Assembly: GCA_017303805.1 (NCBI GenBank)
Contig: JAFLBQ010000001.1
Location: 496,001 to 560,000 of the forward strand
Source of the DNA: Cytophagales bacterium
Lineage (GTDB): Bacteria; Bacteroidota; Bacteroidia; Cytophagales; Cyclobacteriaceae
DNA length: 64,000 nt
Reading direction: 5' to 3'
Shown here: positions 45,488-53,447 of the stretch, piece after piece
How the letters are laid out: every line of letters starts with the position of its first letter
How positions within the stretch are numbered: the first letter of the stretch is position 1
Program-made: the position numbers and the translations under genes
Notes under the pieces: model-generated
Databases searched by the model: none
What the model was told of the DNA's origin: nothing
The model's input: the letters and a program-made list of their open reading frames with translations, nothing else

Positions 45488-46674
45488 AGTTAGTTGCCTT
45501 TACCTTGGGCATTATTGGATTCGCGTTCTTGCTGGGATCGGAGGTAGCCAGTATTTATTACATCATGCCTTTTCCGGGGAGCCAAAACCAGCAGTCTGTA
45601 GAACTTGCTTACTTTATTGTAAGTAAGCTAATGGTATTCCGGTTAGTGGCCTTGCTGCTGCTTGCCTACCCGGTTTATTATTTTATTGCAAGAGGCAGTA
45701 CTACCCATAAGGTCTTACTCATTGCTTTTTCATTGCTTTACCTTATGGTGTACTATCAGGTTAACCACCGCATGCGGGCCGATGCCATGTTTAAGCAACC
45801 CCGTGTCGTAAGCCTGCTTACGGCCGATAGCAGCCAGGTGGATAAGAAGCAACTGATACTGGGTATAGCGCTCAAGGGCCAGGCGCGCGCTTATCCAATT
45901 GAAGTAATAGGGTACCACCACCAGGTGCGCGATACGGTGGCCGGTGAACCGGTAATGATAACCTACTGTACGGTATGCCGCACGGGCCGGGTGTACAAAC
46001 CCGTTGTTAAAGATGAACCGGAAACCTTTCGCCTGGTGGGTATGGAACAATTCAACGCCATGTTTGAAGATAGCCGCACCAGGAGTTGGTGGCGCCAGGC
46101 CACAGGCGAAGCAGTAGCCGGGCCTTTGAAAGGTAGCTTGCTGGAAGAAATTCCCTCCATGCAAATGAGTTTGCGCGCATGGATTGATCTGTATCCGAAT
46201 ACTTTAATCCTGCAGCCCGATTCTTCTTTTAAGGAACCTTATAAAGTATTGGAGCATTTTGATGAAGGCACAATTGAAAGCAGCCTGGAAAGACGCGATA
46301 GTTTATCGTGGCAAAACAAAAGCTGGATTGTAGGTGTACAACTTCAATCAGAAGCCAAAGCCTACGATTGGAATGATTTGTTGCGCTTGCGGGTAATCAA
46401 TGATCGCGTAAGCACCGTGAATCTGCTGCTTACTGTAGAAGGCGACAGCGCCACTTTTCATGTTTGGAACCGCGACTCGCTGCAATTTGAATTGGCAGGC
46501 GGTGCTTTGCGCGACCGGCAAACACAATCAGTTTGGAACTGGCGCGGCCAGTGCATAGAAGGTAAGTTAGCCGGTGCGCGGTTAGCCTACGTGCAATCTT
46601 ACCAGGAGTTCTGGCACGCGTGGCAAACCTTTCACGCACACACACAAAAGTATCTACCCCCCGAACATGAATAA
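45484..46674 (+). CDS. DUF3179 domain membrane protein
   Basis: A 396-residue protein with three N-terminal membrane segments (about 4-28, 47-69 and 77-95) and a large non-cytoplasmic domain that matches DUF3179. Key wording is GQARAYPIEVIGYHHQVRDTVAG and VMITYCTVCRTGRVY, with a Cys-x-x-Cys pair that may bind a metal or act in redox chemistry. It overlaps glpD upstream by four bases and the GH13 gene downstream by eight, so it is fixed inside the sugar/glycerol run, although no role in that pathway is known. The function of the domain is undescribed to my knowledge. Confidence 0.82.
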   Translation: MKLVAFTLGIIGFAFLLGSEVASIYYIMPFPGSQNQQSVELAYFIVSKLMVFRLVALLLLAYPVYYFIARGSTTHKVLLIAFSLLYLMVYYQVNHRMRADAMFKQPRVVSLLTADSSQVDKKQLILGIALKGQARAYPIEVIGYHHQVRDTVAGEPVMITYCTVCRTGRVYKPVVKDEPETFRLVGMEQFNAMFEDSRTRSWWRQATGEAVAGPLKGSLLEEIPSMQMSLRAWIDLYPNTLILQPDSSFKEPYKVLEHFDEGTIESSLERRDSLSWQNKSWIVGVQLQSEAKAYDWNDLLRLRVINDRVSTVNLLLTVEGDSATFHVWNRDSLQFELAGGALRDRQTQSVWNWRGQCIEGKLAGARLAYVQSYQEFWHAWQTFHAHTQKYLPPEHE

Positions 46675-48316
46675 CCCCGCATGGTGGAAAGAAGCAGTTG
46701 TATATCAAATTTATCCCCGCAGCTTTAAAGACAGCAATGCCGATGGCATTGGCGACTTGCGTGGAATAATTGAAAAACTGGATTACATCCAAAGCCTGGG
46801 TGTGGATGCAGTTTGGTTAAACCCGATTTTCAAATCGCCTAACGATGACGGTGGCTATGACATCAGCGATTACTATGCGCTGCAACCGGAGTTTGGTACG
46901 ATGGCCGATTTTGATGAGCTGCTGGCCGGCCTTCATCAGCGAAAGCTTAAATTGATCATCGACCTGGTGCTCAACCATTCATCCGATGAACATGAGTGGT
47001 TTCAGCTCTCGCGCCAGGGTAAAAAACCTTATACCGATTTTTACTTTTGGAAGCCAGGTACACCCGATGCACCGCCCAACAACTGGCCTTCGTTTTTTGG
47101 TGGCAGTGCGTGGCAGTGGGATGCCGGTGCCGGTAAATATTATCTGCACCTGTTTTCAAAAAAACAACCCGATCTTAATTGGGAAACCCCTGCACTCCGG
47201 CAAGAACTTTATAAAGTAATGCGCTATTGGCTCGACAAAGGAGTGGATGGCCTGCGGCTCGATGTAATCTCGGCCATTTCAAAACGAACCGATTTTCCGA
47301 ATACCGATACGGATGATTTTAATGAGACCATCAGAAAGTATTATGCCAATGGCCCGCGCTTGCGCGAGTTTATTGCAGAAGCCCGCACCGAAGTGTGGAA
47401 TAACTACGATGTGATGACCGTGGGCGAAGGGCCAGGTATTACGCCACAGAATGCCTTGGAATTTTTACATCCGCAGCAAGGCCTCAACATGCTCTTTCAC
47501 TTCGGGCACATGTTTATAGATCAAGGCCCTGGCGGGCGCTTTGACCCCATACCGTGGACGATGAAAGAGTTTAAGCAGGTGTTTGAAACTTGGAACGCCA
47601 CCTTTCAGCAGGCAGGGTGGGGCAGCGTGTTTCTTGGTAACCACGACTTTCCGCGCATGGTGTCGCGGTGGGGAAACGACACGCTTTACCGGCAGGAATC
47701 TTCCAAACTGCTGTGCACACTTTTATTAACCATGCCCGGCACGCCCTTCATTTACATGGGCGATGAAATTGGGATGACCAATACTACACTAACCAGCATG
47801 GCCGCATCATTGGATGTGGAAACTCAAAACGGATGGGTGCAAGCCCGCGCCAATGGAATACCGGAGGCCGAGTTTCTTAAATATGCCAACTATGCCGGCC
47901 GCGACAATGCGCGCACCCCCGTGCAATGGACAGCCGATAGCCACGCAGGCTTTAGTACGGCCCGGCCGTGGATGCCCGTTAACGCTAACTATGCACAGGT
48001 AAATGTTGCCCAACAACAAGCCGACCCTCAATCAACCCTTACTTATTTTAAAAACATAACCCAACTACGTAAGCGGCATCGGGTTTTAACCCATGGTAGC
48101 TATAAATCAATTGAAACTACCCATCAACAGCTCTTTGCGTATGAACGCGAGTGGCAACAAGAAAAATTGCTGGTTGTTCTTAATTTTTCTGATCAGGTTG
48201 TTAACTTACCCGATGAAGTAAGTGCTTATCCTGTTTGTTTAATCACTAACTACCCGGCTGTAAATCCGGGTTTGCTTCAGCCGTGGGAAGCTCGTATTTA
48301 TACCTATAAAGTTTAA
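46667..48316 (+). CDS. GH13 alpha-glucosidase, oligo-1,6-glucosidase type
   Basis: A 549-residue cytoplasmic glycoside hydrolase family 13 enzyme. VLNHSSDEH at ~101-109 is conserved region I. The nucleophile is D199 in GLRLDV, the acid/base E254 in TVGEGPG, and the third acid D327 in FLGNHDFPR. QPDLNWETP near 167-175 is the QPDLN fifth-region motif of the oligo-1,6-glucosidase subfamily. The residue after the nucleophile is Val (V200), which in characterised yeast and Bacillus enzymes goes with alpha-1,6 (isomaltase) preference rather than maltase. The start overlaps the DUF3179 gene by eight bases. Maltose or other glucosides as substrate cannot be excluded. Confidence 0.9.
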   Translation: MNNPAWWKEAVVYQIYPRSFKDSNADGIGDLRGIIEKLDYIQSLGVDAVWLNPIFKSPNDDGGYDISDYYALQPEFGTMADFDELLAGLHQRKLKLIIDLVLNHSSDEHEWFQLSRQGKKPYTDFYFWKPGTPDAPPNNWPSFFGGSAWQWDAGAGKYYLHLFSKKQPDLNWETPALRQELYKVMRYWLDKGVDGLRLDVISAISKRTDFPNTDTDDFNETIRKYYANGPRLREFIAEARTEVWNNYDVMTVGEGPGITPQNALEFLHPQQGLNMLFHFGHMFIDQGPGGRFDPIPWTMKEFKQVFETWNATFQQAGWGSVFLGNHDFPRMVSRWGNDTLYRQESSKLLCTLLLTMPGTPFIYMGDEIGMTNTTLTSMAASLDVETQNGWVQARANGIPEAEFLKYANYAGRDNARTPVQWTADSHAGFSTARPWMPVNANYAQVNVAQQQADPQSTLTYFKNITQLRKRHRVLTHGSYKSIETTHQQLFAYEREWQQEKLLVVLNFSDQVVNLPDEVSAYPVCLITNYPAVNPGLLQPWEARIYTYKV

Positions 48317-48330
48317 ACTATTTTTTATCA

Positions 48331-49239
48331 ATGAGTAATTTATGGGGTATTGATTTAGGAGGTACAAAAGTGGAAGGCGCAGTGCTCAGGTCGGCTGCCG
48401 ATCCTCAGGTAATTTATCGCGACCGGCTGCCCACCGAAGGGCACAAAGGGTACGACCACATTGTTGGTCAGATAAAAAAAGTAGTGGAGATGATGCAGGC
48501 CAACCTCGGCTACAAGCCAGCAAAAATTGGTATCGGCACTCCCGGAACCTTAGATCCGGCCACCGGATTAATGAAGAACAGTAACTCCACATCGTTAAAC
48601 GGACAACCGCTAAAAAACGACCTTGAAAAATTACTCGGCATGGAAGTGGCGATGGCCAACGATGCCAACTGTTTTGCCCTGGCCGAAGCCAACATGGGTG
48701 CTGCACATGAAAAATATCCGAACGCGCGCGTAGTGTTTGGGATAATTCTCGGCACGGGTGTAGGCGGAGGAGTGGTGGTAGATGGAAAAGTAATAAACGG
48801 GCTGCACGGTATTGGGGGCGAGTGGGGCCATAATTTTCTCGATGCCTCCGGTGGCCCTTGCTATTGCGGTAAAAGCGGTTGTGTAGAAAAAGTGTTGGCC
48901 GGGCCGGCTTTGGAAAAGTACTATGCGTCAATCAGCGGTACCTCCAAAAACATGAAAGAAGTATATGCGGGTTATAAGAGCGGCACTGATCCGTTTGCAG
49001 TACAGACCATTGAACGCCTGCACCACTTTTTTGGTGTGGCGCTTAGCGTGGTGCTCAACATTTTAGATCCGGATGTGGTGGTTATTGGAGGTGGTGTAGG
49101 CAACATCGATACGGTTTACACAGAAGGTTTGCGGTCGTTGCAGCAGCATATTTTTAACGATCGTGTAATCACCCCCATTCTAAAGCCAAAGCTGGGCGAT
49201 AGTGCGGGTGTGTTTGGTGCAGCTTTTCTTGTAAATTGA
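48331..49239 (+). CDS. ROK family sugar kinase, probable glucokinase
   Basis: A 302-residue ROK kinase. GIDLGGTKVEGAVL is the ATP-phosphate loop and MANDANCFALAEA holds the catalytic Asp region. GGEWGH with the zinc cluster CYCGKSGCVE (three Cys plus the His) is the ROK signature. It has no helix-turn-helix domain, so it is an enzyme and not a ROK repressor. Placed 14 bases after the alpha-glucosidase, it would phosphorylate the released glucose; fructokinase or N-acetyl-sugar kinase activity is possible but less fitting. Confidence 0.88.
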   Translation: MSNLWGIDLGGTKVEGAVLRSAADPQVIYRDRLPTEGHKGYDHIVGQIKKVVEMMQANLGYKPAKIGIGTPGTLDPATGLMKNSNSTSLNGQPLKNDLEKLLGMEVAMANDANCFALAEANMGAAHEKYPNARVVFGIILGTGVGGGVVVDGKVINGLHGIGGEWGHNFLDASGGPCYCGKSGCVEKVLAGPALEKYYASISGTSKNMKEVYAGYKSGTDPFAVQTIERLHHFFGVALSVVLNILDPDVVVIGGGVGNIDTVYTEGLRSLQQHIFNDRVITPILKPKLGDSAGVFGAAFLVN

Positions 49240-49350
49240 AGGGGCGTCATTAAAATCTACCTGTATGAAATGGCCATGTACTACCTTACCCGCAACCAAC
49301 AAAACTCGGTTGGCCATTCCATGCTACTTTACTAAAAAAATCATAAACCC
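49240..49350. other. Intergenic gap with an inverted repeat
   Basis: This 111-base gap holds AATGGCCA (49268-49275) and TGGCCATT (49311-49318), an exact 8-base inverted repeat, with a near match one base further out, separated by 35 bases. It has no T run, so it is not a typical terminator. A 29-codon open frame from 49265 is discussed under rejected items. Confidence 0.35.
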
Positions 49351-50319
49351 ATGAAACGTATAGCCGTTGTTGGACCTATTCCACGCGATCACATCGTAAC
49401 CCACACGGGCGATCTGATTCAAAAATGGGGCTGCGTAACTCACCCGGTAATTGCTCTGTCGGTGTTGGCGGGCCACGATCTTGAAATAATACCGGTATGC
49501 CATGTACGCACCGTAGATCATGATAATGTGGAGGAGGTTTTTAAAGATTATGAGGGTATCAACACCCGGCATATTACAACGGCAAACGATCAGGGCGATA
49601 TCATCAGCCTCCGGTTTGTGGATCAGAACAACCGGCTCGAACGTCAAACCGGTTTTATGGATCCCATTCTTCCGGCCGATATGGCCAATCTGTTGAATTG
49701 CGAGGCCTTTGTTTTTATTCCCATCAGCGACTACGAAGTTTCGTTGGACACGCTGAAGTTTTTGAAGAAGAAGAGCAAAGGCAAAATTATTTTTGATGCG
49801 CACGGTCCCACAACCGCCTGCCTGGTAAATGGCGAGCGCCAACGTAAGTTTTGGATCGATCGCGACCAGTGGTTGCCCTACATCGATGTATTGAAGATGA
49901 ACCTGGAAGAAGCCCACGCCTCGTGGTTTAAGAAAGAGTACGAAAGCCAGGATTTTAACATGCAAGAACCTGACCGGCAGGAGTTGCGTGCCTTTGGCGA
50001 GCACTGTCTTTCGTTGGGTGTTAAATGCGTGTACATCACGCTCGACTCGCGCGGTTGTTTAACCTACTTTAAGAAACGCGGCAAAATTGTTGAAGAACTG
50101 GTGCCATCCATTCGGGTAGATAAAGTTATCGATACCACAGGGTGTGGCGATTCGTTTGCCGGAGGGCTTTCGTTTGGGTTGGTACAAAACCCAACCGATT
50201 ACATTGGGGCCGCACAGTATGCGAATGCGTTTGGTGCTCTTCGCACGCAGGGAAAAACGTTCGATGTGTTTAAATCGTTGGAAGAAACAAATGCCATTAT
50301 TGCCCGTGGGCATGTTTAG
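49351..50319 (+). CDS. PfkB family carbohydrate kinase, substrate unknown
   Basis: A 322-residue ribokinase-like kinase. The C-terminal motif DTTGCGDSFAGGLSFG near residues 262-277 holds the catalytic Asp and anion hole of the PfkB family. The N-terminus (KRIAVVGPIPRDHIVTHTGD) is the sugar-binding half, although the usual GG pair is replaced by a WGC segment. It lies between the ROK kinase and beta-phosphoglucomutase in the glucoside run. It could phosphorylate a sugar or sugar acid released from the same substrate. No residue pattern tells fructose, ribose, adenosine or ketodeoxygluconate apart. Confidence 0.85.
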   Translation: MKRIAVVGPIPRDHIVTHTGDLIQKWGCVTHPVIALSVLAGHDLEIIPVCHVRTVDHDNVEEVFKDYEGINTRHITTANDQGDIISLRFVDQNNRLERQTGFMDPILPADMANLLNCEAFVFIPISDYEVSLDTLKFLKKKSKGKIIFDAHGPTTACLVNGERQRKFWIDRDQWLPYIDVLKMNLEEAHASWFKKEYESQDFNMQEPDRQELRAFGEHCLSLGVKCVYITLDSRGCLTYFKKRGKIVEELVPSIRVDKVIDTTGCGDSFAGGLSFGLVQNPTDYIGAAQYANAFGALRTQGKTFDVFKSLEETNAIIARGHV

Positions 50320-50332
50320 AATTTAGTACTGC

Positions 50333-50977
50333 ATGATTGAAGGAGTAATTTTTGATTTGGATGGTGTGATCGTAGATACCGCTCACTACCACTACATAGC
50401 CTGGAAACGCCTGGCCAGCGAATTTGGAGTAACGTTAACTACCCAGCAGAATGAATTGCTTAAAGGAGTAAGTCGGATGCGCTCGCTGGAGATCATTCTG
50501 GAACTTGGAAAAATTCACTTGCCCGAAGCTGAAAAGGTGGCGCTGGCCAAGAAAAAGAACAAGTGGTTTGTAGAGTACATAGAAGCAATACGACCCGAAG
50601 AGATTTTTGCAGGGGTGCCCGAAATGTTAGCGAACTACCGGAGCCAAAACCTTAAAATAGCGCTTGCCTCCAGCAGCAAAAATGCACCTCGGGTAATCGA
50701 GTTGTTAGGCATAGCCCATTTGTTTGATGCGCTGGTAGATGGAACGATGATCACCCACACCAAACCCGATCCGGAAATTTTTTTGCTGGCAGCGAAGTTA
50801 TTAAACGTATCACCTGACCGGTGCCTGGTTTTTGAAGATGCCGAAGCCGGTGTAGAAGCCGCGCTGGCTGCGGGAATGAAATGTGTGGGGGTAGGGTCGG
50901 CCGAACAACTCGGCAAAGCAAACTATATTGTAAAGCAAACAGCAGACTTTGACTTAGCCATCCTCAACAAAATTTAA
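50333..50977 (+). CDS. pgmB: Beta-phosphoglucomutase (HAD family)
   Basis: A 214-residue HAD phosphomutase turning beta-glucose-1-phosphate into glucose-6-phosphate. FDLDGVIVDT at 7-16 supplies nucleophile D8 and acid/base D10. HYHYIAWKRLA and KGVSRMRSLEIIL are beta-PGM substrate-loop blocks, LASSSKNA is HAD motif II, and KPDPEIFLLA with FEDAEAGVEAA are motifs III and IV. It is the expected partner of the GH65 phosphorylase encoded next, whose product is beta-glucose-1-phosphate. The gap between them is filled by a 7-base tandem repeat. Confidence 0.92.
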   Translation: MIEGVIFDLDGVIVDTAHYHYIAWKRLASEFGVTLTTQQNELLKGVSRMRSLEIILELGKIHLPEAEKVALAKKKNKWFVEYIEAIRPEEIFAGVPEMLANYRSQNLKIALASSSKNAPRVIELLGIAHLFDALVDGTMITHTKPDPEIFLLAAKLLNVSPDRCLVFEDAEAGVEAALAAGMKCVGVGSAEQLGKANYIVKQTADFDLAILNKI

Positions 50978-51026
50978 AATACCCAATACCCAATACCCAA
51001 TACCCAATACCCAATACCCAATACCG
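50978..51026 (+). repeat. Heptanucleotide tandem repeat (AATACCC)n before the GH65 gene
   Basis: Six perfect AATACCC copies (50978-51019) and a seventh ending in G fill the whole gap between the pgmB stop and the GH65 ATG at 51029. The array occupies the ribosome-binding position. A copy number change would shift spacing but not the coding frame. Confidence 0.95.
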
Positions 51027-51028
51027 CT

Positions 51029-53314
51029 ATGAAGCAATACCTTAAACACCACGAATGGCACATTATTGAAGAGGGGTTAAATCCGCATTACAATAAAATT
51101 TCAGAAAGTGTATTTAGCCTTGGCAATGGCCGAATGGGGCAGCGGGCTACTTTCGAAGAGGATTACACAGGCGAAACGCACCAGGGAAGTTATGTAGCCG
51201 GAGTTTATTACCCTGACAAAACGCGGGTGGGCTGGTGGAAGAACGGGTACCCCGAATACTTTGCAAAGGTGTTGAATGCGCCCAGTTGGATAGAAATAAA
51301 AATTAAAATTGGCGATACGCTGCTCGATCTGAACACTTGCCAGGTTGAATCCTTCGCGCGTGTGCTGGATATGAAGCAAGGCCTGTTGCACCGCACGTTT
51401 ACCGCTACCTTAACCGATGGTAAGAAGATTAGTGTGGATGCCAAACGCTTCTGCTCTATGGCCGATGGCGAGGTAGGTGCAATCAGGTATGAAATAAAAG
51501 CGCATGATTTTTCTGCACCCATTACCCTTACGTTGCCGGTAGATGCTGATGTGGTGAACAAAGATTCCAACTACGATGAAAAATTTTGGGAGGAGGTTTA
51601 CAAAGAAGCCGGGCCTGGGCTGGCCTTGGTTACAGCTCAAACCAAAAAGACACACTTTCATGTGTGCACGGCCATGAGTTATAAATTACTGCTGGATGGA
51701 AAAGAGGTTGCCGGCAAAGCGACCACAAACCTTCGCACCAAATACGCAGATAATGTGGTCGAAACAACCTTGAAAGCCGGAAGCACACTTACCATTTTCA
51801 AGTATGCAGTAGTGTTGTCATCCGAAAATCACGCCAAGGAAAAACTGGCCGCAGCCGCCAAGGCGAAACTAACTGCAGCCGTTGCTTCGGGGTTCGAAAA
51901 ATTATTTGCAGACCATGCAGCGGTATGGGCCCATAAGTGGGAGGAATGCGACATTACAATTGATGGCGATGTGGCCGCGCAACAAGGTATTCGGTTTAAC
52001 ATCTTTCAACTTACGCAAACTTATACAGGCGAAGACGAACGCTTGAACATTGGCCCGAAAGGATTTACAGGCGAAAAGTATGGAGGAAGTACTTATTGGG
52101 ATACTGAAGCATACTGCTTGCCCTTCTTTTTAAGTACAGCCGAACCTAAAGTGGCCCGCAATCTTTTGGTATATCGGTATAAACACTTAGGCAAAGCAAT
52201 TGAAAACGCAAAAAAGTTAGGCTTTAAAAATGGTGCTGCGTTTTATCCTTTCGTAACCATGAACGGTGAGGAGTGCCACAACGAATGGGAAATCACCTTC
52301 GAAGAGATTCATCGCACCAGCGCTATGGCTTATGCCATTCGCGATTACATCGACTACACCGGGGATTACGAATACCTTGCCGAGTATGGATTGGAAGTTC
52401 TCATTGGTATTTCACGCTTTTGGGGGCAGCGTGTTAACTGGTCGGCCGATAAGAACCGGTATGTTGTTTTAGGTGTTACGGGCCCCAACGAATATGAAAA
52501 TAATGTAAACAACAACTGGTACACCAATTACCTTGGTGCGTGGACGCTCCGGTTTACACAACAGGCAGTAGCGCATGTAAAGAAAAATCATCCGGCCCGG
52601 TATGGCGAAATAGTTTCTAAAACTTCCTTTCAGGAGGCTGAAGAAACTACCCGGTGGAAAGACATCTCCGATAAAATGTATTATCCAAAAGACGAAAAGC
52701 GCGGAGTGATTTTGCAGCAAGATGGATTTTTGGATAAAGAGCTAATGCATGTAAAAGACTTACCGGCATCGGATCGGCCCCTCAATCAAAAATGGTCGTG
52801 GGATCGTATTCTTCGCTCATGCTTTATTAAGCAGGCCGATGTGCTGCAGGGTATTTATTTATTCGAAGATGATTTTGACCTCGAAACCATTAAGCGCAAT
52901 TTTGACTTCTATGAACCCATGACGGTGCACGAATCTTCATTGTCGCCTTGCGTGCACGTAATTCTTGCCAGCAAAATCGGCTACAAAGCGCAAGCGTACG
53001 AATTTTATCTTCGCACGGCCCGCCTCGATCTGGACGATTACAACAACGATACTGAAGAAGGCTGCCACATTACCTCCATGGCTGGTACCTGGATGAGCGT
53101 AGTAAAAGGATTTGGTGGCATGCGTGTGCGCGATGGCAAGCTTTACTTTACACCCTTTATTCCCGAGCAATGGAAGTCGTATTCGTTTCGGTTGGAGTAC
53201 CGGGGCCGGGTGTTAAAGGTGAAAGTAAGCAGTGGAGGTAACACAGAAATTAACCTCGAGCAAGGTGAACCGGTAGAGGTGGTACTGAATGGTAATGCGG
53301 TAATAATTAAATAG
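51029..53314 (+). CDS. GH65 disaccharide phosphorylase (maltose phosphorylase type)
   Basis: A 761-residue glycoside hydrolase family 65 phosphorylase that cleaves an alpha-glucoside with phosphate, giving beta-glucose-1-phosphate. The general acid is E488 in VTGPNEYENNVNNNWYTN. The acceptor loop at about 411-428 (MNGEECHNEWEITFEEIH) looks like that of maltose phosphorylases. There is no signal peptide. Upstream pgmB handles the product. GH65 also includes kojibiose, nigerose, trehalose and 2-O-alpha-glucosylglycerol phosphorylases, and the glycerol genes in the same run make the last one worth considering. Maltose remains the best single guess. The tandem repeat in front replaces a normal ribosome-binding site. 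Confidence 0.87.
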   Translation: MKQYLKHHEWHIIEEGLNPHYNKISESVFSLGNGRMGQRATFEEDYTGETHQGSYVAGVYYPDKTRVGWWKNGYPEYFAKVLNAPSWIEIKIKIGDTLLDLNTCQVESFARVLDMKQGLLHRTFTATLTDGKKISVDAKRFCSMADGEVGAIRYEIKAHDFSAPITLTLPVDADVVNKDSNYDEKFWEEVYKEAGPGLALVTAQTKKTHFHVCTAMSYKLLLDGKEVAGKATTNLRTKYADNVVETTLKAGSTLTIFKYAVVLSSENHAKEKLAAAAKAKLTAAVASGFEKLFADHAAVWAHKWEECDITIDGDVAAQQGIRFNIFQLTQTYTGEDERLNIGPKGFTGEKYGGSTYWDTEAYCLPFFLSTAEPKVARNLLVYRYKHLGKAIENAKKLGFKNGAAFYPFVTMNGEECHNEWEITFEEIHRTSAMAYAIRDYIDYTGDYEYLAEYGLEVLIGISRFWGQRVNWSADKNRYVVLGVTGPNEYENNVNNNWYTNYLGAWTLRFTQQAVAHVKKNHPARYGEIVSKTSFQEAEETTRWKDISDKMYYPKDEKRGVILQQDGFLDKELMHVKDLPASDRPLNQKWSWDRILRSCFIKQADVLQGIYLFEDDFDLETIKRNFDFYEPMTVHESSLSPCVHVILASKIGYKAQAYEFYLRTARLDLDDYNNDTEEGCHITSMAGTWMSVVKGFGGMRVRDGKLYFTPFIPEQWKSYSFRLEYRGRVLKVKVSSGGNTEINLEQGEPVEVVLNGNAVIIK

Positions 53315-53447
53315 CCTTATGCGGTTAGGCTTACCGGACGCTGGCTCAGACTGCCGGAAGCACAACGCAAACCGTAGTTAATTCAATTATGCGTAAGGCA
53401 TCGAAACAACTTCCTTACATCATTAAGTAATTCTTAAACAAATTCGA

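Noticed and set aside
48386-48931. 181-codon open frame on the minus strand
   Set aside because: Antisense to the ROK kinase in a GC-rich stretch where stops are rare; no domain and no start context.
49265-49354. 29-codon ORF before the PfkB kinase, with an ATGA overlap
   Set aside because: The peptide (MKWPCTTLPATNKTRLAIPC and further) has no signal or domain, and a chance 4-base overlap is common at this gene density.
49324-50004. 226-codon open frame on the minus strand
   Set aside because: It lies fully antisense to the PfkB kinase, which has clear family motifs, and the antisense translation shows no recognisable domain.
53315-53447. 133-base gap between GH65 and serine hydrolase genes checked for terminator or small RNA
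   Set aside because: Only short imperfect repeats (CCTTATGC and GCGTAAGG, one mismatch, far apart) were found; no T run and no promoter box.
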